Assembly: GCA_002816715.1 (NCBI GenBank) | Contig: MUCJ01000060.1 | Location: 1 to 44,556 of the forward strand | From: SAR202 cluster bacterium Casp-Chloro-G3 | GTDB lineage: Bacteria > Chloroflexota > Dehalococcoidia > Lucifugimonadales > UBA3495 | Length of the DNA stretch: 44,556 nt | Reading direction: 5' to 3' | In this document: one piece after another, positions 24,344 to 32,729 of the stretch | Numbering within the stretch: position 1 is the stretch's first letter | Layout: each line of letters opens with the position of its first letter | Program-made: the position numbers and the translations under genes | Notes under the pieces: generated by a model | What the model saw: the letters and a program-made list of their open reading frames with translations, nothing else | What the model was told of the DNA's origin: nothing | Database searches by the model: none

Positions 24344-25192
24344 ATGTACAATCTTAATGGAAAAGTCGCAATTGTTACTGGCGCTGGCGGCAGGAACGGC
24401 ATCGGCCGGGCCATCGCCACTCGTTTGGCGCAGGAAGGGGCCGACGTGGTGGTTACCGACATTGAGCAATCTCTGGACGCCATCCGCCCGGAAGACCTCC
24501 AGGCGGGCTGGCAAGGACTGCCCAGCGTCGTGGCGGAAATCGAAGCAATGGGTCGGCAATCGCTGGGGTTGTTCTCCGACGTATCCGATAGCGCCCAGGT
24601 TGATGTTATGGTGGGCCAGGTCTTGGCGAAGTTTGGCCACATTGATATTCTGGTGAACAACGCCGGTTCCCGTCCCGGTCGCGACCGGGTGCCGGTGATT
24701 GAACTGGAAGAGGACGCCTTTGACGAGGTGATGCGGGTTAACGTCCGGGGCACCTACCTTTGCTCCCGAGCAGTCGCCCGGCATCTGGTGGAACGTGGCG
24801 GTCCCGGCAAGATAATCAGCATCTCCTCGGGCGCGGGCAAACGCGGCATCGCCCGCTATGCAGTTTACTGCGCGTCCAAATTTGCCATCGTCGGCTTCAC
24901 CCAGGCCCTGGCCCAGGAACTGGCTCCGCAACGCATCAACGTCAACGCCATCTGTCCTGGATTGGTCGACACCGAGCGAGTGGACTTCATCGCCGCCGCG
25001 CTGGTGCCCGAAGGTCAGTCATCCCAGGAACACCGGGCAATGATGATTCAGGAGCGAAATCTGCGAGTGCCGCTGGGCCGGGTGGCCGCTGGCGACGACA
25101 TCGCCAGGATGGCCGCTTTTCTAGCGTCCAGTGAGTCGGACTACATGACCGGGCTATCCATCAGTGTTTCCGGCGGCGCGGAGATGAATTAG
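24344..25192 (+). CDS. SDR family oxidoreductase
   Basis: A 282-residue classical short-chain dehydrogenase. Cofactor motif TGAGGRNGIGRA near residues 13-24, NNAG near residue 105, catalytic Ser (ISISSGAG), Tyr and Lys (YCASK). The glycine motif has two extra residues (GGRNGIG), as in some 3-oxoacyl-ACP-reductase and alcohol-dehydrogenase SDRs. The C terminus (SGGAEMN) matches the family. ATG at 24344 has AAAGGAG 5-6 bp upstream. It follows the ABC ATPase gene by 121 bp, a gap with a small AGTCTGG/CCAGACT stem, so it is probably a separate unit. Substrate unknown. Confidence 0.9.
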   Translation: MYNLNGKVAIVTGAGGRNGIGRAIATRLAQEGADVVVTDIEQSLDAIRPEDLQAGWQGLPSVVAEIEAMGRQSLGLFSDVSDSAQVDVMVGQVLAKFGHIDILVNNAGSRPGRDRVPVIELEEDAFDEVMRVNVRGTYLCSRAVARHLVERGGPGKIISISSGAGKRGIARYAVYCASKFAIVGFTQALAQELAPQRINVNAICPGLVDTERVDFIAAALVPEGQSSQEHRAMMIQERNLRVPLGRVAAGDDIARMAAFLASSESDYMTGLSISVSGGAEMN

Positions 25193-25196
25193 TGCG

Positions 25197-25226
25197 TTGG
25201 CTTTCCTTCTGCGCCGTCGCTATACT
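25197..25226 (+). promoter_or_regulatory. Promoter for gatCA
   Basis: TTGGCT (25197-25202), 18-bp spacer, TATACT (25221-25226), 36 bp before the gatC ATG. It starts just after the end of the preceding SDR gene. Confidence 0.6.
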
Positions 25227-25261
25227 GCGATGAGTGCAACCGCTTTCTTTGGGAGAGTACC

Positions 25262-25552
25262 ATGTCTCTTGACCGTGCCGAAGTCGAACACCTGGCCTCG
25301 CTGGTCCGAATCGGTCTCAGCAACGACGAAATTGAAACCCTCCGTGACCAGTTATCCCAGATTCTAGAGCAGTTCGACGTGTTGCGCGAACTGGACACCA
25401 GCAGTGTTATCCCCACCGGACACGCTGGTAATTTGCAAACCGTGATGCGGGATGACCTACCCGGAGAGTGTTTGACCGCTGAAGAGGTGGTCAGCAACGC
25501 TCCCCGCACCGAGGGCGACCTGATTCGGGTGAAAGCGGTGTTGGAGGAATAG
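25262..25552 (+). CDS. gatC: Aspartyl/glutamyl-tRNA amidotransferase subunit C
   Basis: A 96-residue GatC, the small stabilising subunit of the GatCAB complex that amidates Glu-tRNA(Gln) or Asp-tRNA(Asn). It shows the family pattern [20 protein letters not shown], then [20 protein letters not shown] and the C-terminal [18 protein letters not shown] at 25262 follows GGGAGAG. gatA begins 2 bp after its stop codon. gatB is not in the window. Confidence 0.95.
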   Translation: MSLDRAEVEHLASLVRIGLSNDEIETLRDQLSQILEQFDVLRELDTSSVIPTGHAGNLQTVMRDDLPGECLTAEEVVSNAPRTEGDLIRVKAVLEE

Positions 25553-25554
25553 TT

Positions 25555-27012
25555 TTGGCGGAACTCTGGCAACTGACCATCCACGAGGCCCACCAGAGTC
25601 TCGTCCAGCGCGAAATTAGCTCAGTCGATTTGACCCGGGCCTGTCTAGACCGTATTGGGCAGGTCGAGGATCGGGTCAAATCCTTTGTGACTATCACCGA
25701 AATTGTGGCGTTGCAGCAAGCGGAGGCCGCTGACCAGCGTATTGCTAACGGCGACTCCACGGCGCTGACCGGTATTCCGGTTCAGATTAAAGACTTGATG
25801 TCCACCAAGGGTATCCGCACCACCTGCGCGTCGCGGATGCTGGAGAACTACGTTCCGGTCTACGACGCCACCGCGGTGTCCAAACTACTGGACGCCGGGG
25901 CGGTGCTGTTGGGCAAGGGCAACATGGACGAGTTTGGCATGGGGTCTTCCTGCGAAAACTCAGCCTTCTTTCCCACCAGCAATCCCTGGGATCTGGCCCG
26001 GGTTCCCGGCGGCAGCAGCGGCGGTGCGGCAGCTTCAGTGGCGTCGGGTGAGGTTGCCTATGCCCTGGGTTCCGACACCGGCGGCAGCATCCGGCAGCCC
26101 TCCTCGCTATGCGGCGTGGTGGGACTCAAACCCACCTACGGTCTGGTTAGCCGGTACGGGTTGGTGGCCTACGCGTCCTCGCTGGACCAGATTGGCCCAA
26201 TCACTCAGGATGTCACCGACTGCGCCCAGGTTCTAAACGCCATCACTGGGCATGATCCGAAAGACTCGACGTCGCTCCCGCAACAACCCAGGGACTATAC
26301 CCAAGCCTTAACCGGCGATATCAAGGGACTGCGTTTGGGTGTGCCCGCTGAGTATTTTGTCGAAGGGATGCAGGACGGGGTGCGCGATGCGGTGCAGAAA
26401 GCCATCGGTGATCTGGAATCGCTGGGCGCCACGGTAGTCCCGGTATCACTGCCCACCACCAAATACGCGTTGGCTTGCTATTACATCATCGCACCATCGG
26501 AATGTTCCGCCAACCTGGCCCGTTATGATGGCGTCAAGTACGGCTACTCCTACCAGGACACCGACAACATGCTGGAGGCGATGGAGCAGACGCGACAGCA
26601 CGGGTTTGGCATGGAGGTCAAGCGACGGATTATGCTGGGCACCTACGCTCTGTCCACTGGTTACTACGACGCCTACTATCTGAAGGCGCAACAAGTCCGC
26701 ACCCTGATCCGCGAAGACTTTGCGCGAGTGTTCCAGGAAGTGGATGCCCTGGTCACGCCAACCTCGCCGGTGGTGGCCTTCCCTCAGGGCGAGAAAATCA
26801 ACGACCCGGTGCAGATGTATCTGATCGACGTATGCACTCTGCCGATTAACATCGCTGGACTGCCTGCTATATCGGTGCCCTGCGGTTTTTCCCAGGGACT
26901 GCCGGTGGGTATGCAACTGATCGGCCCGCACCTGTCCGAAGAAGCCTTGCTGCGCGTTGCTCACGCTTACGAGCAATCGACGGAGTGGCACAAGGCAAGA
27001 CCGGAGTTGTAG
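25555..27012 (+). CDS. gatA: Aspartyl/glutamyl-tRNA amidotransferase subunit A
   Basis: A 485-residue glutamine amidase subunit that releases ammonia for tRNA-bound glutamate. The catalytic triad falls at Lys79 (IKDLM), Ser154 (PGGSSGG) and Ser178 (SDTGGSIR), the same numbering as Staphylococcus aureus GatA. The C-terminal regions are typical of GatA ([20 protein letters not shown], then [20 protein letters not shown]). The start is TTG at 25555 with GGAGG 8 bp upstream inside the end of gatC. Because asnS follows, the complex is expected to serve glutaminyl-tRNA formation rather than Asn-tRNA. Confidence 0.97.
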   Translation: MAELWQLTIHEAHQSLVQREISSVDLTRACLDRIGQVEDRVKSFVTITEIVALQQAEAADQRIANGDSTALTGIPVQIKDLMSTKGIRTTCASRMLENYVPVYDATAVSKLLDAGAVLLGKGNMDEFGMGSSCENSAFFPTSNPWDLARVPGGSSGGAAASVASGEVAYALGSDTGGSIRQPSSLCGVVGLKPTYGLVSRYGLVAYASSLDQIGPITQDVTDCAQVLNAITGHDPKDSTSLPQQPRDYTQALTGDIKGLRLGVPAEYFVEGMQDGVRDAVQKAIGDLESLGATVVPVSLPTTKYALACYYIIAPSECSANLARYDGVKYGYSYQDTDNMLEAMEQTRQHGFGMEVKRRIMLGTYALSTGYYDAYYLKAQQVRTLIREDFARVFQEVDALVTPTSPVVAFPQGEKINDPVQMYLIDVCTLPINIAGLPAISVPCGFSQGLPVGMQLIGPHLSEEALLRVAHAYEQSTEWHKARPEL

Positions 27013-27075
27013 ACCGCTCTGATTGTGGTGCTGACGCACTTCCGATGCTAAAATCGATCAGCGGGAGGGGATATT

Positions 27076-28461
27076 ATGCATCGGAGCAAAGTTAAAGAAA
27101 TACTGGCCAGGGACAGCGCGGGCGGACCAGTCTTGGTCCAGGGTTGGGTCAAAACTCGACGCTCCTCTGGCGCTGTTTCTTTCATCCAGATTAGCGACGG
27201 TTCAACCCTGAGCGACCTTCAGGTGGTGGTACAGGAATCCTTGCCGGATTTCGCCCTGGCTGAGTCGCTGACCACCGGGTGCAGCATCAGCGTTGAAGGG
27301 GAACTGGTGCAGTCGCAGGGCAAGGGCCAGAAGTACGAAGTCCAGGCCAGCAAACTGGAAGTGCTGGGTCTCGCCGACCCGGAAACTTATCCGCTGCAAA
27401 AGAAGCGGCACACTCTGGAGTTCCTTAGAGAGATTGCCCATCTCCGGCCCCGCACCAACACCTTTGGCGCGGTGGCTAGAGTCAGGAACGCCACCGCTTA
27501 TGCCATCCACACCTTTTTCCAGAACCGGGGATTCCAGTACATCCAGACGCCCATGATAACCGCCAGCGACGCCGAGGGTGCCGGTTCCATGTTCCGCGTG
27601 ACCACTCTCGACCTGCTTGACGTGCCGAAAAAAGACGGCGCGGTCGCTGTGGAGGAAGATTTTTTCGGTAAGCCGACATTCTTGACCGTTAGCGGCCAGC
27701 TAGAGGCGGAAATATTCGCCCTGGCCCTGTCTGATGTCTACACTTTTGGGCCGACTTTCCGGGCTGAGAACTCCAACACCTCGCGCCACCTGGCCGAGTT
27801 CTGGATGGTGGAGCCAGAGGTGGCCTTCTGCGACCTTGATGGCCTGGCGGATCTGGCCGAGGACTTCCTCAAGCACGTATTCCGCCAGGTTCTAGAGGAC
27901 TGCCCAGATGACCTGGGTTTCTTCAACCAGTGGTACGATAAGAGCACTATCGCCACATTGGAGGGAATCGTTAACTCCAACTTTGAGCGGTTGACCTATA
28001 CCGAGGCGGTCGACATCCTCAAAAGCTCTGGCGAGAACTTCGAGTTTCCGGTGGAATGGGGTCTGGACTTACAGTCGGAGCATGAACGGTATATCACCGA
28101 AAAGAAAATTGGCAGGCCGGTGGTGGTTACCGACTATCCCAAAGAGATCAAGGCCTTTTATATGCGTGTCAATGACGATGATAAAACGGTGCGGGCGATG
28201 GACGTACTGGTGCCCAGAATCGGCGAGATTATTGGCGGCAGTCAGCGGGAAGAACGCCGGGACATTCTGTTGGAGCGCATGAAGCAGGCGGGTATGGACG
28301 AGAAAGACTACTGGTGGTACCTGGACTTGCGGCAGTATGGCACCGTGCCCCACGCTGGTTTCGGCCTTGGTTTCGAGCGCACCGTACAGTTCATCACCGG
28401 CATGCAGAACATTCGGGACATCATTCCCTTCCCCCGCACGCCCAAGAATGCTGAGTTTTAG
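27076..28461 (+). CDS. asnS: Asparaginyl-tRNA synthetase
   Basis: A 461-residue class II synthetase that charges tRNA(Asn). It has an N-terminal OB-fold anticodon domain ([20 protein letters not shown]), motif 2 in [20 protein letters not shown] and motif 3 in [15 protein letters not shown]. The AEFWMVEPE segment fits AsnRS rather than AspRS. Length is normal. ATG at 27076 has GGGAGGGGA upstream. A TAAAAT hexamer lies at 27049-27054, but I see no good -35 at normal spacing, so cotranscription with gatCA is also possible. Confidence 0.95.
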   Translation: MHRSKVKEILARDSAGGPVLVQGWVKTRRSSGAVSFIQISDGSTLSDLQVVVQESLPDFALAESLTTGCSISVEGELVQSQGKGQKYEVQASKLEVLGLADPETYPLQKKRHTLEFLREIAHLRPRTNTFGAVARVRNATAYAIHTFFQNRGFQYIQTPMITASDAEGAGSMFRVTTLDLLDVPKKDGAVAVEEDFFGKPTFLTVSGQLEAEIFALALSDVYTFGPTFRAENSNTSRHLAEFWMVEPEVAFCDLDGLADLAEDFLKHVFRQVLEDCPDDLGFFNQWYDKSTIATLEGIVNSNFERLTYTEAVDILKSSGENFEFPVEWGLDLQSEHERYITEKKIGRPVVVTDYPKEIKAFYMRVNDDDKTVRAMDVLVPRIGEIIGGSQREERRDILLERMKQAGMDEKDYWWYLDLRQYGTVPHAGFGLGFERTVQFITGMQNIRDIIPFPRTPKNAEF

Positions 28462-28592
28462 CATGGGGAGTTCAACTGATTGGCTTTTCGATGGGAAAGT
28501 GATTGTGCCTATTCGTGTGACCAGTACCAAAGGTTCAGCGACGTGTTCTTCGACGGCTAGAATTTAGATATAGCTTGTGATTGACCCTCAAG

Positions 28593-28622
28593 TTGACTCC
28601 CCAACTTGCCCCCGAATATAAT
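28593..28622 (+). promoter_or_regulatory. Promoter for the ComDE-like operon
   Basis: TTGACT (28593-28598), 18-bp spacer, perfect TATAAT (28617-28622), 57 bp before the first ATG. The -35 region lies in an imperfect 12-bp repeat (TTGACCCTCAAG, TTGACTCCCCAA). Confidence 0.75.
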
Positions 28623-28678
28623 GGGGCATCGTTACGGAAACAGTAACCCAGATACAATAACCCACAGAAGGAGATTTC

Positions 28679-29188
28679 ATGACCACCCATGAAGCGGTGC
28701 TGCACCCGCCAGCGCTGATAAACGAGCTGAAAAAAAACAACATAACCCACATTGTCTGGCTGCCAGACAGCGAGACTAACTTCATGTACCAGATGCTCAT
28801 GGCCGAGCCGTCCATTGACCTGGTGCCGGTCTGCCGTGAGGGTGAGACCATGGCCATCGCCGCCGGTCTCTGGGTGGGCGGCAAAAAGCCGGTGGTGCTG
28901 ATTCAGAACACCGGCATCTTCGAGTCTGGAGACTCCATCCGTGGCTTGGGCCTGGACATCAACCAGCCTCTGGTCATGCTGATCGGCTATCGTGGTTGGA
29001 CCCGGCGCGGGGCTACTCCCGACTCGGCGGCCCAATTTATCGAGCACATACTGCACGCCTGGAACCTCAACTACTATTTGATCGAATCCGACGCCGACGC
29101 CGACCGCATCGGCCTCGCCATTGCAGAAGCCGATCGGACTCAAAGGCCGGTGGGTGTGCTCATTGGCGCTGAATTCGGGTCCGAGTAA
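28679..29188 (+). CDS. ComD-like thiamine diphosphate enzyme, PYR-domain subunit
   Basis: A 169-residue protein matching the alpha subunit of sulfopyruvate decarboxylase (ComD) and the N-terminal domain of phosphonopyruvate decarboxylases. The cofactor-activating glutamate is in CREGETMAIAAG (Glu54), and LIQNTGIFESGDSI and GYRGWTRRGATPDSA are family-like. It would pair with the following PP-domain gene to decarboxylate a 3-substituted pyruvate. In archaea ComDE serves coenzyme M; here a catabolic sulfopyruvate/phosphonopyruvate-type or another 2-oxo acid role is more likely. ATG at 28679 has AAGGAG 6 bp upstream. The next gene starts 18 bp after its stop. Confidence 0.88.
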   Translation: MTTHEAVLHPPALINELKKNNITHIVWLPDSETNFMYQMLMAEPSIDLVPVCREGETMAIAAGLWVGGKKPVVLIQNTGIFESGDSIRGLGLDINQPLVMLIGYRGWTRRGATPDSAAQFIEHILHAWNLNYYLIESDADADRIGLAIAEADRTQRPVGVLIGAEFGSE

Positions 29189-29206
29189 GCGAGAAGGAGT
29201 AAATTA

Positions 29207-29797
29207 ATGATTAAAAACCAAGACGCTGTGCGAGTAATCGACAGCAAGCGCAACGGCGCATTATTTGTGCCCACCATGAACGCCAACAACGTCCATTTTG
29301 GCCTGCCCACGGTCACCACCGACCAGAAACACGACCTGCCGGTTTCGGGAGCTATGGGCAAGGCTTCATCTCTGGCGTTGGGTCTGGCCCTGGCTCAACC
29401 CGACAAGAAGGTGTTCTGCCTGGACGGCGACGGCAGCCTGCTGATGAATCTGGGGGCCCTGGTTACTATGTCCAACAAAGCGCCCAAGAACCTGTACCAT
29501 TTCCTGTTCAACAACGGCGTTTATGCGGTAACCGGCGGTCAGCCAATCCCCGGGTCGGGTCAGACCGACTGGGAAAACATGGCCAAAGCTGCTGGTTACG
29601 CCTCGGTGTTCTCCTTCGATAACCTGGAAGACCTGACCACCAGCATGGATGAAGTGCTGGCATCGGTCGGGCCGGTGTTTATCCACCTGGAAGTCGAGCC
29701 GGAGGTTGAGAACACGCCGGTGCAGTTCCGCACACGGCCCAGCCGCACGGTGCAACAGGCTTTCCGAGAATTGCCGGAGACCTTGGGCGTGCGATAG
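29207..29797 (+). CDS. ComE-like thiamine diphosphate enzyme, PP-domain subunit
   Basis: A 196-residue protein matching the beta subunit of sulfopyruvate decarboxylase. The thiamine-diphosphate motif is complete: GDGS at residues 74-77 and Asn102-Asn103, 25 residues apart (GDG...NNGVY), giving the Mg2+ and diphosphate ligands. The preceding LPVSGAMGKASSLALGLALA is the family's substrate-side helix. ATG at 29207 has AAGGAG 8 bp upstream. It is cotranscribed with the ComD-like gene and is followed by a strong terminator at 29839-29878. The exact 2-oxo acid is not predictable. Confidence 0.9.
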   Translation: MIKNQDAVRVIDSKRNGALFVPTMNANNVHFGLPTVTTDQKHDLPVSGAMGKASSLALGLALAQPDKKVFCLDGDGSLLMNLGALVTMSNKAPKNLYHFLFNNGVYAVTGGQPIPGSGQTDWENMAKAAGYASVFSFDNLEDLTTSMDEVLASVGPVFIHLEVEPEVENTPVQFRTRPSRTVQQAFRELPETLGVR

Positions 29798-29838
29798 TTG
29801 CCCTATAAATTACGGGCGAGGTAATACAATCGTAACAA

Positions 29839-29878
29839 AACCGGGACGACAGCTTGATTGTCGTCCCGGTTACTTTTA
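29839..29878 (+). terminator. Strong intrinsic terminator after the ComDE-like pair
   Basis: A 13-bp perfect stem (AACCGGGACGACA with TGTCGTCCCGGTT) closes a 7-nt loop and is followed by ACTTTTA. The T-run is short but the stem is very stable. Confidence 0.8.
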
Positions 29879-29909
29879 TAGTTAACTTGATGTGTATAGG
29901 GCTTTGCCA

Positions 29910-30191
29910 GTGCTGAAAGACTTGGGTAAGGGCCTGTTGGCCCGATCGCTGGCTTACGCTGTGTTCGGACTGGGATTCTGGCTGCTGTTTCAAGGGTTCC
30001 TGAAGCCCAGCGTAGTGCTGGGAATATTGGGCGGTGCGATGATTCCGTTCGGCATGTACTTGATAGTCAAAGCCAGGCGCGCATCAATTTTACCGCCAGA
30101 CCTCACACCCGAAGATAACCAGGAGCCAGAAAATATGACGGAGGAAGACTCTATTGATCCCACCCCTGATCCCATCGATAGAAGCCGCTAA
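29910..30191 (+). CDS. Small two-helix membrane protein
   Basis: A 93-residue protein (start GTG at 29910; GTG at 29892 would add six residues) with two hydrophobic segments, LAYAVFGLGFWLLFQGF and VVLGILGGAMIPFGMYLIV, then a basic stretch KARRAS and an acidic, proline-rich cytoplasmic-type tail. I do not recognise a family. Its last 38 bases overlap the next gene, and the next gene's ribosome-binding site (GGAGG) lies inside its tail, so the two are translationally coupled. This ties it to the degenerate ComE paralogue. Start evidence is modest. Confidence 0.6.
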   Translation: MLKDLGKGLLARSLAYAVFGLGFWLLFQGFLKPSVVLGILGGAMIPFGMYLIVKARRASILPPDLTPEDNQEPENMTEEDSIDPTPDPIDRSR

Positions 30192-30735
30192 GGCCATTGA
30201 TTTCCACCGGAAGGATGCCCTGGTGGTGGCTACCTCGTCGGCTCTTCGGGACTGGAATCAAGTGTCCAAACGTCGCGATTTAGACATTGACCTGACCGAT
30301 TGTATGGACCGCGCCCCGGCGGTGGGTCTAGGTCTCTGCCTTGCCCGCCCCGACCGGAAAGTGCTGGTCTTGGACTGCGACGCTACCCTGCGCACCGACC
30401 TGGCTGGTCTGGCGACCATCGGCGAGTCCAAACCGGAGAACTTCGTTCATTTTGTCTTTGAAGATGCCGCCTTCACCTCGACTGATGGAATCCCAATCCG
30501 CGGCATGGATAACCTGGATTTCGCGGCAATCGCCCGGGCTTCCGGCTACGCCCAGACCTACGAGTTCGATAGTTTGGAAGACCTTCTCATCGGCCTGGAA
30601 GAAGTAATGGTGCAGACTGGGCCCACCTTTGTGGTAATCAAGGTGCTGCGCGATGATAATCCGCATCCCTTCCCAGAGCGGAGCATGGCTGAAGGCTGGG
30701 CCGAAGTGCGGGAGACCCTCTCCGCCGAGCTTTAG
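30154..30735 (+). CDS. ComE paralogue with degenerate thiamine diphosphate motif
   Basis: A 193-residue protein that aligns with the ComE-like protein at 29207 over the cofactor region with no gap. The motif has decayed: GDGS is CDAT (residues 75-78) and the Asn-Asn pair is Glu103-Asp104 (FEDAAF), 25 residues apart as before. Mg2+ and diphosphate binding are therefore unlikely. The fold-defining surroundings (VLVLD, NFVHFVF, AAIARASGYAQTYEFDSLED) remain. The start is TTG at 30154 with GGAGG at 30140-30144, inside the preceding membrane-protein gene. It may be a regulatory or structural pseudoenzyme; no stop or frameshift suggests a dead gene. Confidence 0.82.
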   Translation: MIPPLIPSIEAAKAIDFHRKDALVVATSSALRDWNQVSKRRDLDIDLTDCMDRAPAVGLGLCLARPDRKVLVLDCDATLRTDLAGLATIGESKPENFVHFVFEDAAFTSTDGIPIRGMDNLDFAAIARASGYAQTYEFDSLEDLLIGLEEVMVQTGPTFVVIKVLRDDNPHPFPERSMAEGWAEVRETLSAEL

Positions 30736-30766
30736 CGCCCCCCCGATGTTTTAATCCACAACGCAG

Positions 30767-30799
30767 ACCGCTCGTGGTACTTGGTCGAACCACGGTCGA
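30767..30799 (-). repeat. REP-like element between convergent genes
   Basis: Reads GACCGCTCGTGGTACTTGG then TCGAACCACGGTCGA on the plus strand, which is the inverse orientation of the TTCGA...GAGCGG family. It contains a CGTGGT/ACCACG stem and sits between the ComE paralogue and the DUF4392 gene. Confidence 0.5.
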
Positions 30800-30802
30800 A
30801 TA

Positions 30803-31657
30803 TCAGCCAATATACCCTTCAACCAGACGGTGCAGCTTACCCAGCACTTCTGCATTCTCTTCTAGCGTAAAATTGTCCACGTAGTATTTGCTTTCACCGG
30901 TAGTGCCGTCCACCGCGCCGGTGTCCACCATGCGCTCAATCAGCCGCCGGTCTGCTTCGATAGGCGGCAGTAGATTGCGCCCTACCAGGCAGGACAGCGC
31001 AGCCACCAGTCCGTAGCCGCCCCAGTTGGACACGCTGGCGATGACCAACTGGTCTACTCTGGTCACTGCCGGGTCATCGGGCAGCTTATCCACAGTAGGA
31101 ATAATCGCGGCCAGGTTGCCCATGCCGATTTCGTTGCCGCCGTCGCCGATGCCCAGCGAGGGTATTCCCGACTCAAACAGGTAGTCCAGCCGGGCGGTGT
31201 GCTGCGTGATCTCCACCGAGCGCATGTTTAAGTAAGCGTCGCTGCTGGTGCGACTACATCTCTCAATTGATACGAGCAACCCCGGTTTGAGACGTTTCAG
31301 TATTTCGTTGGCTTCCCGTCGGCTGGTCGCAACATCGGCGATGGGAAACTCGATCACTTGGGACTTATCGCCTAGCCAGTCCCGCAGCATGGGAACAGTA
31401 TGAATATCCGCAACATAGCCGACCTTGCGCCCCAGGGCTTGCAGCGCGTTGCCGATGGCGATGGCCCCCGGCGGGCCGTCGGTCTCGTGTTTTCCTGCCG
31501 ACAGGATGTAAAAGCCGGTGGCGATAAGGGCGTCGCCCGGGTGATCGAGAATGTACTGAGCGGCCTGGGTGCAGAAGTCCCCGGGCAGGTGCGGTCGCAA
31601 GGCCGACACCCCCCGCTGGTCGTGGTCCAGGATGATGTCTTCAATGGTGTCGGACAA
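30803..31657 (-). CDS. D-glutamate cyclase-like C-terminal domain protein (DUF4392)
   Basis: A 284-residue protein equivalent to the DUF4392/GLUCM-like C-terminal domain of vertebrate D-glutamate cyclase (DGLUCY), which turns D-glutamate into 5-oxo-D-proline. Characteristic stretches are ATGFYILSAGKHETDGPPGA, SIERCSRTSSDAYLNMR and GIGDGGNEIGMGNL. TTG at 31657 is chosen because AGGAGAG lies 7 bp upstream; the frame continues to a TTG at 31690 that has no ribosome-binding site. The upstream same-strand gene encodes the DUF1445 half of DGLUCY, so the pair recreates the two-domain enzyme as separate subunits. The catalysed reaction in bacteria is inferred from the vertebrate protein. Confidence 0.85.
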   Translation of the reverse strand: MSDTIEDIILDHDQRGVSALRPHLPGDFCTQAAQYILDHPGDALIATGFYILSAGKHETDGPPGAIAIGNALQALGRKVGYVADIHTVPMLRDWLGDKSQVIEFPIADVATSRREANEILKRLKPGLLVSIERCSRTSSDAYLNMRSVEITQHTARLDYLFESGIPSLGIGDGGNEIGMGNLAAIIPTVDKLPDDPAVTRVDQLVIASVSNWGGYGLVAALSCLVGRNLLPPIEADRRLIERMVDTGAVDGTTGESKYYVDNFTLEENAEVLGKLHRLVEGYIG

Positions 31658-31716
31658 GCTGTGTCTCTCCTGAACCTTCGTTACTTCCAACGAGGCAATA
31701 GTGTGAGGGTTTTTAT

Positions 31717-32511
31717 CTAAAAAACCGCGTAGTCGGCGTCGCGCTGGTCGGTGATGAACATATGGCCCGGCGCGTGGGTAATCATCAGTGATGGCTTGGA
31801 GCTTATCGCAACTGCCTGGGGCGTCACACCGCAGGCCCAGAACACTGGCTCCTCGCCGGAGCGAATCTCCACCGGGTCGCCAAAGTCGGGGCGGCTGATG
31901 TCCTTGATGCCAATGGCCGCTGGGTCGCCAATGTGCACCGGCGCGCCGTGGGTGGCTGGAAACCGGGAGGTGACTTGCACCGCCCGCACAATCTGATCGC
32001 GCTTGATGGGCCGCATACTGACTACCATTGGGCCGGAGAATGTCCCGGCAGGGATGGTTGGTATGTTGGTGATGTACATCGGCACGTTGCAGCCCATCTC
32101 CTGGTGCCGTAGGGGTATTCCGACGTCGGTCATGGCCGACTCAAAGGAGAAGCTGCACCCCAGTAGGAAGGAAACCAGATCGTCGCGCCAGTGTTCCGCC
32201 AGGGTCAGCACTTCGGCGGTAAGCTCGCCATTTTCGTAAATGCGGTAGCCGGGAACGTCGGTGCGGATGTCTGCTCCGGGAGCGGTCAGCGCTGGCTCAA
32301 CCTGTCCCGCTTCGATCACCTCCAGCAATGGACAGGGCCGGGGATTGCGCTGGCAGAAGAGCAGAAAATCAAAGGCCAAAGCCTGGGGCAGAATGGCCAG
32401 GTTGGCTTGTACGTATCTGGGGGCGACTCCGGCGGTAACTCCGCGCCATTGTCCCGTTCGGATCAAGCCCCGTACTTCTGCTGGACTATTGGGGAGCTCG
32501 GTGGTACCCAT
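31717..32511 (-). CDS. DUF1445 family putative hydro-lyase (YcsI-like; DGLUCY N-terminal domain)
   Basis: A 264-residue protein of the DUF1445 family. Hallmarks are [32 protein letters not shown], the SFSFESAM segment, [10 protein letters not shown] and [11 protein letters not shown] near the C terminus. In DGLUCY this domain precedes DUF4392 in one polypeptide; here DUF4392 is encoded by the next gene, 59 bp downstream on the same strand. ATG at 32511 has GGGGGA upstream. Family members are often named hydro-lyases without biochemical proof; D-glutamate turnover is the best-supported idea here. Confidence 0.9.
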   Translation of the reverse strand: MGTTELPNSPAEVRGLIRTGQWRGVTAGVAPRYVQANLAILPQALAFDFLLFCQRNPRPCPLLEVIEAGQVEPALTAPGADIRTDVPGYRIYENGELTAEVLTLAEHWRDDLVSFLLGCSFSFESAMTDVGIPLRHQEMGCNVPMYITNIPTIPAGTFSGPMVVSMRPIKRDQIVRAVQVTSRFPATHGAPVHIGDPAAIGIKDISRPDFGDPVEIRSGEEPVFWACGVTPQAVAISSKPSLMITHAPGHMFITDQRDADYAVF

Positions 32512-32536
32512 AGATCCCCCTTTGACGACAATTGCG

Positions 32537-32559
32537 TTTCACCCATGCATTTCACCCAT
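32537..32559 (-). repeat. Short tandem duplication, period 13
   Basis: TTTCACCCAT occurs at 32537-32546 and 32550-32559 on the plus strand. This is 25-48 bp upstream of the DUF1445 start codon, within its likely promoter or leader region. Confidence 0.5.
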
Positions 32560-32664
32560 AATAGTGGCCGTTGTTGTTCCTAGTCAATTCAAACGCTGGC
32601 TTGTGGTAATCCAGCCACACCCCCTACCATGTAAACAGCACCAGGATATAGTTTTCCAGTCTAT

Positions 32665-32693
32665 TTGGCATCCCGACTACCGATAGCTATAAT
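32665..32693 (+). promoter_or_regulatory. Promoter for the OmpR-type regulator gene
   Basis: TTGGCA (32665-32670), 17-bp spacer, perfect TATAAT (32688-32693), 36 bp before the TTG start at 32730. Confidence 0.75.
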
Positions 32694-32729
32694 GCGTCGG
32701 GGAGTATTATTGGGCGCAAGAGCGAATGA

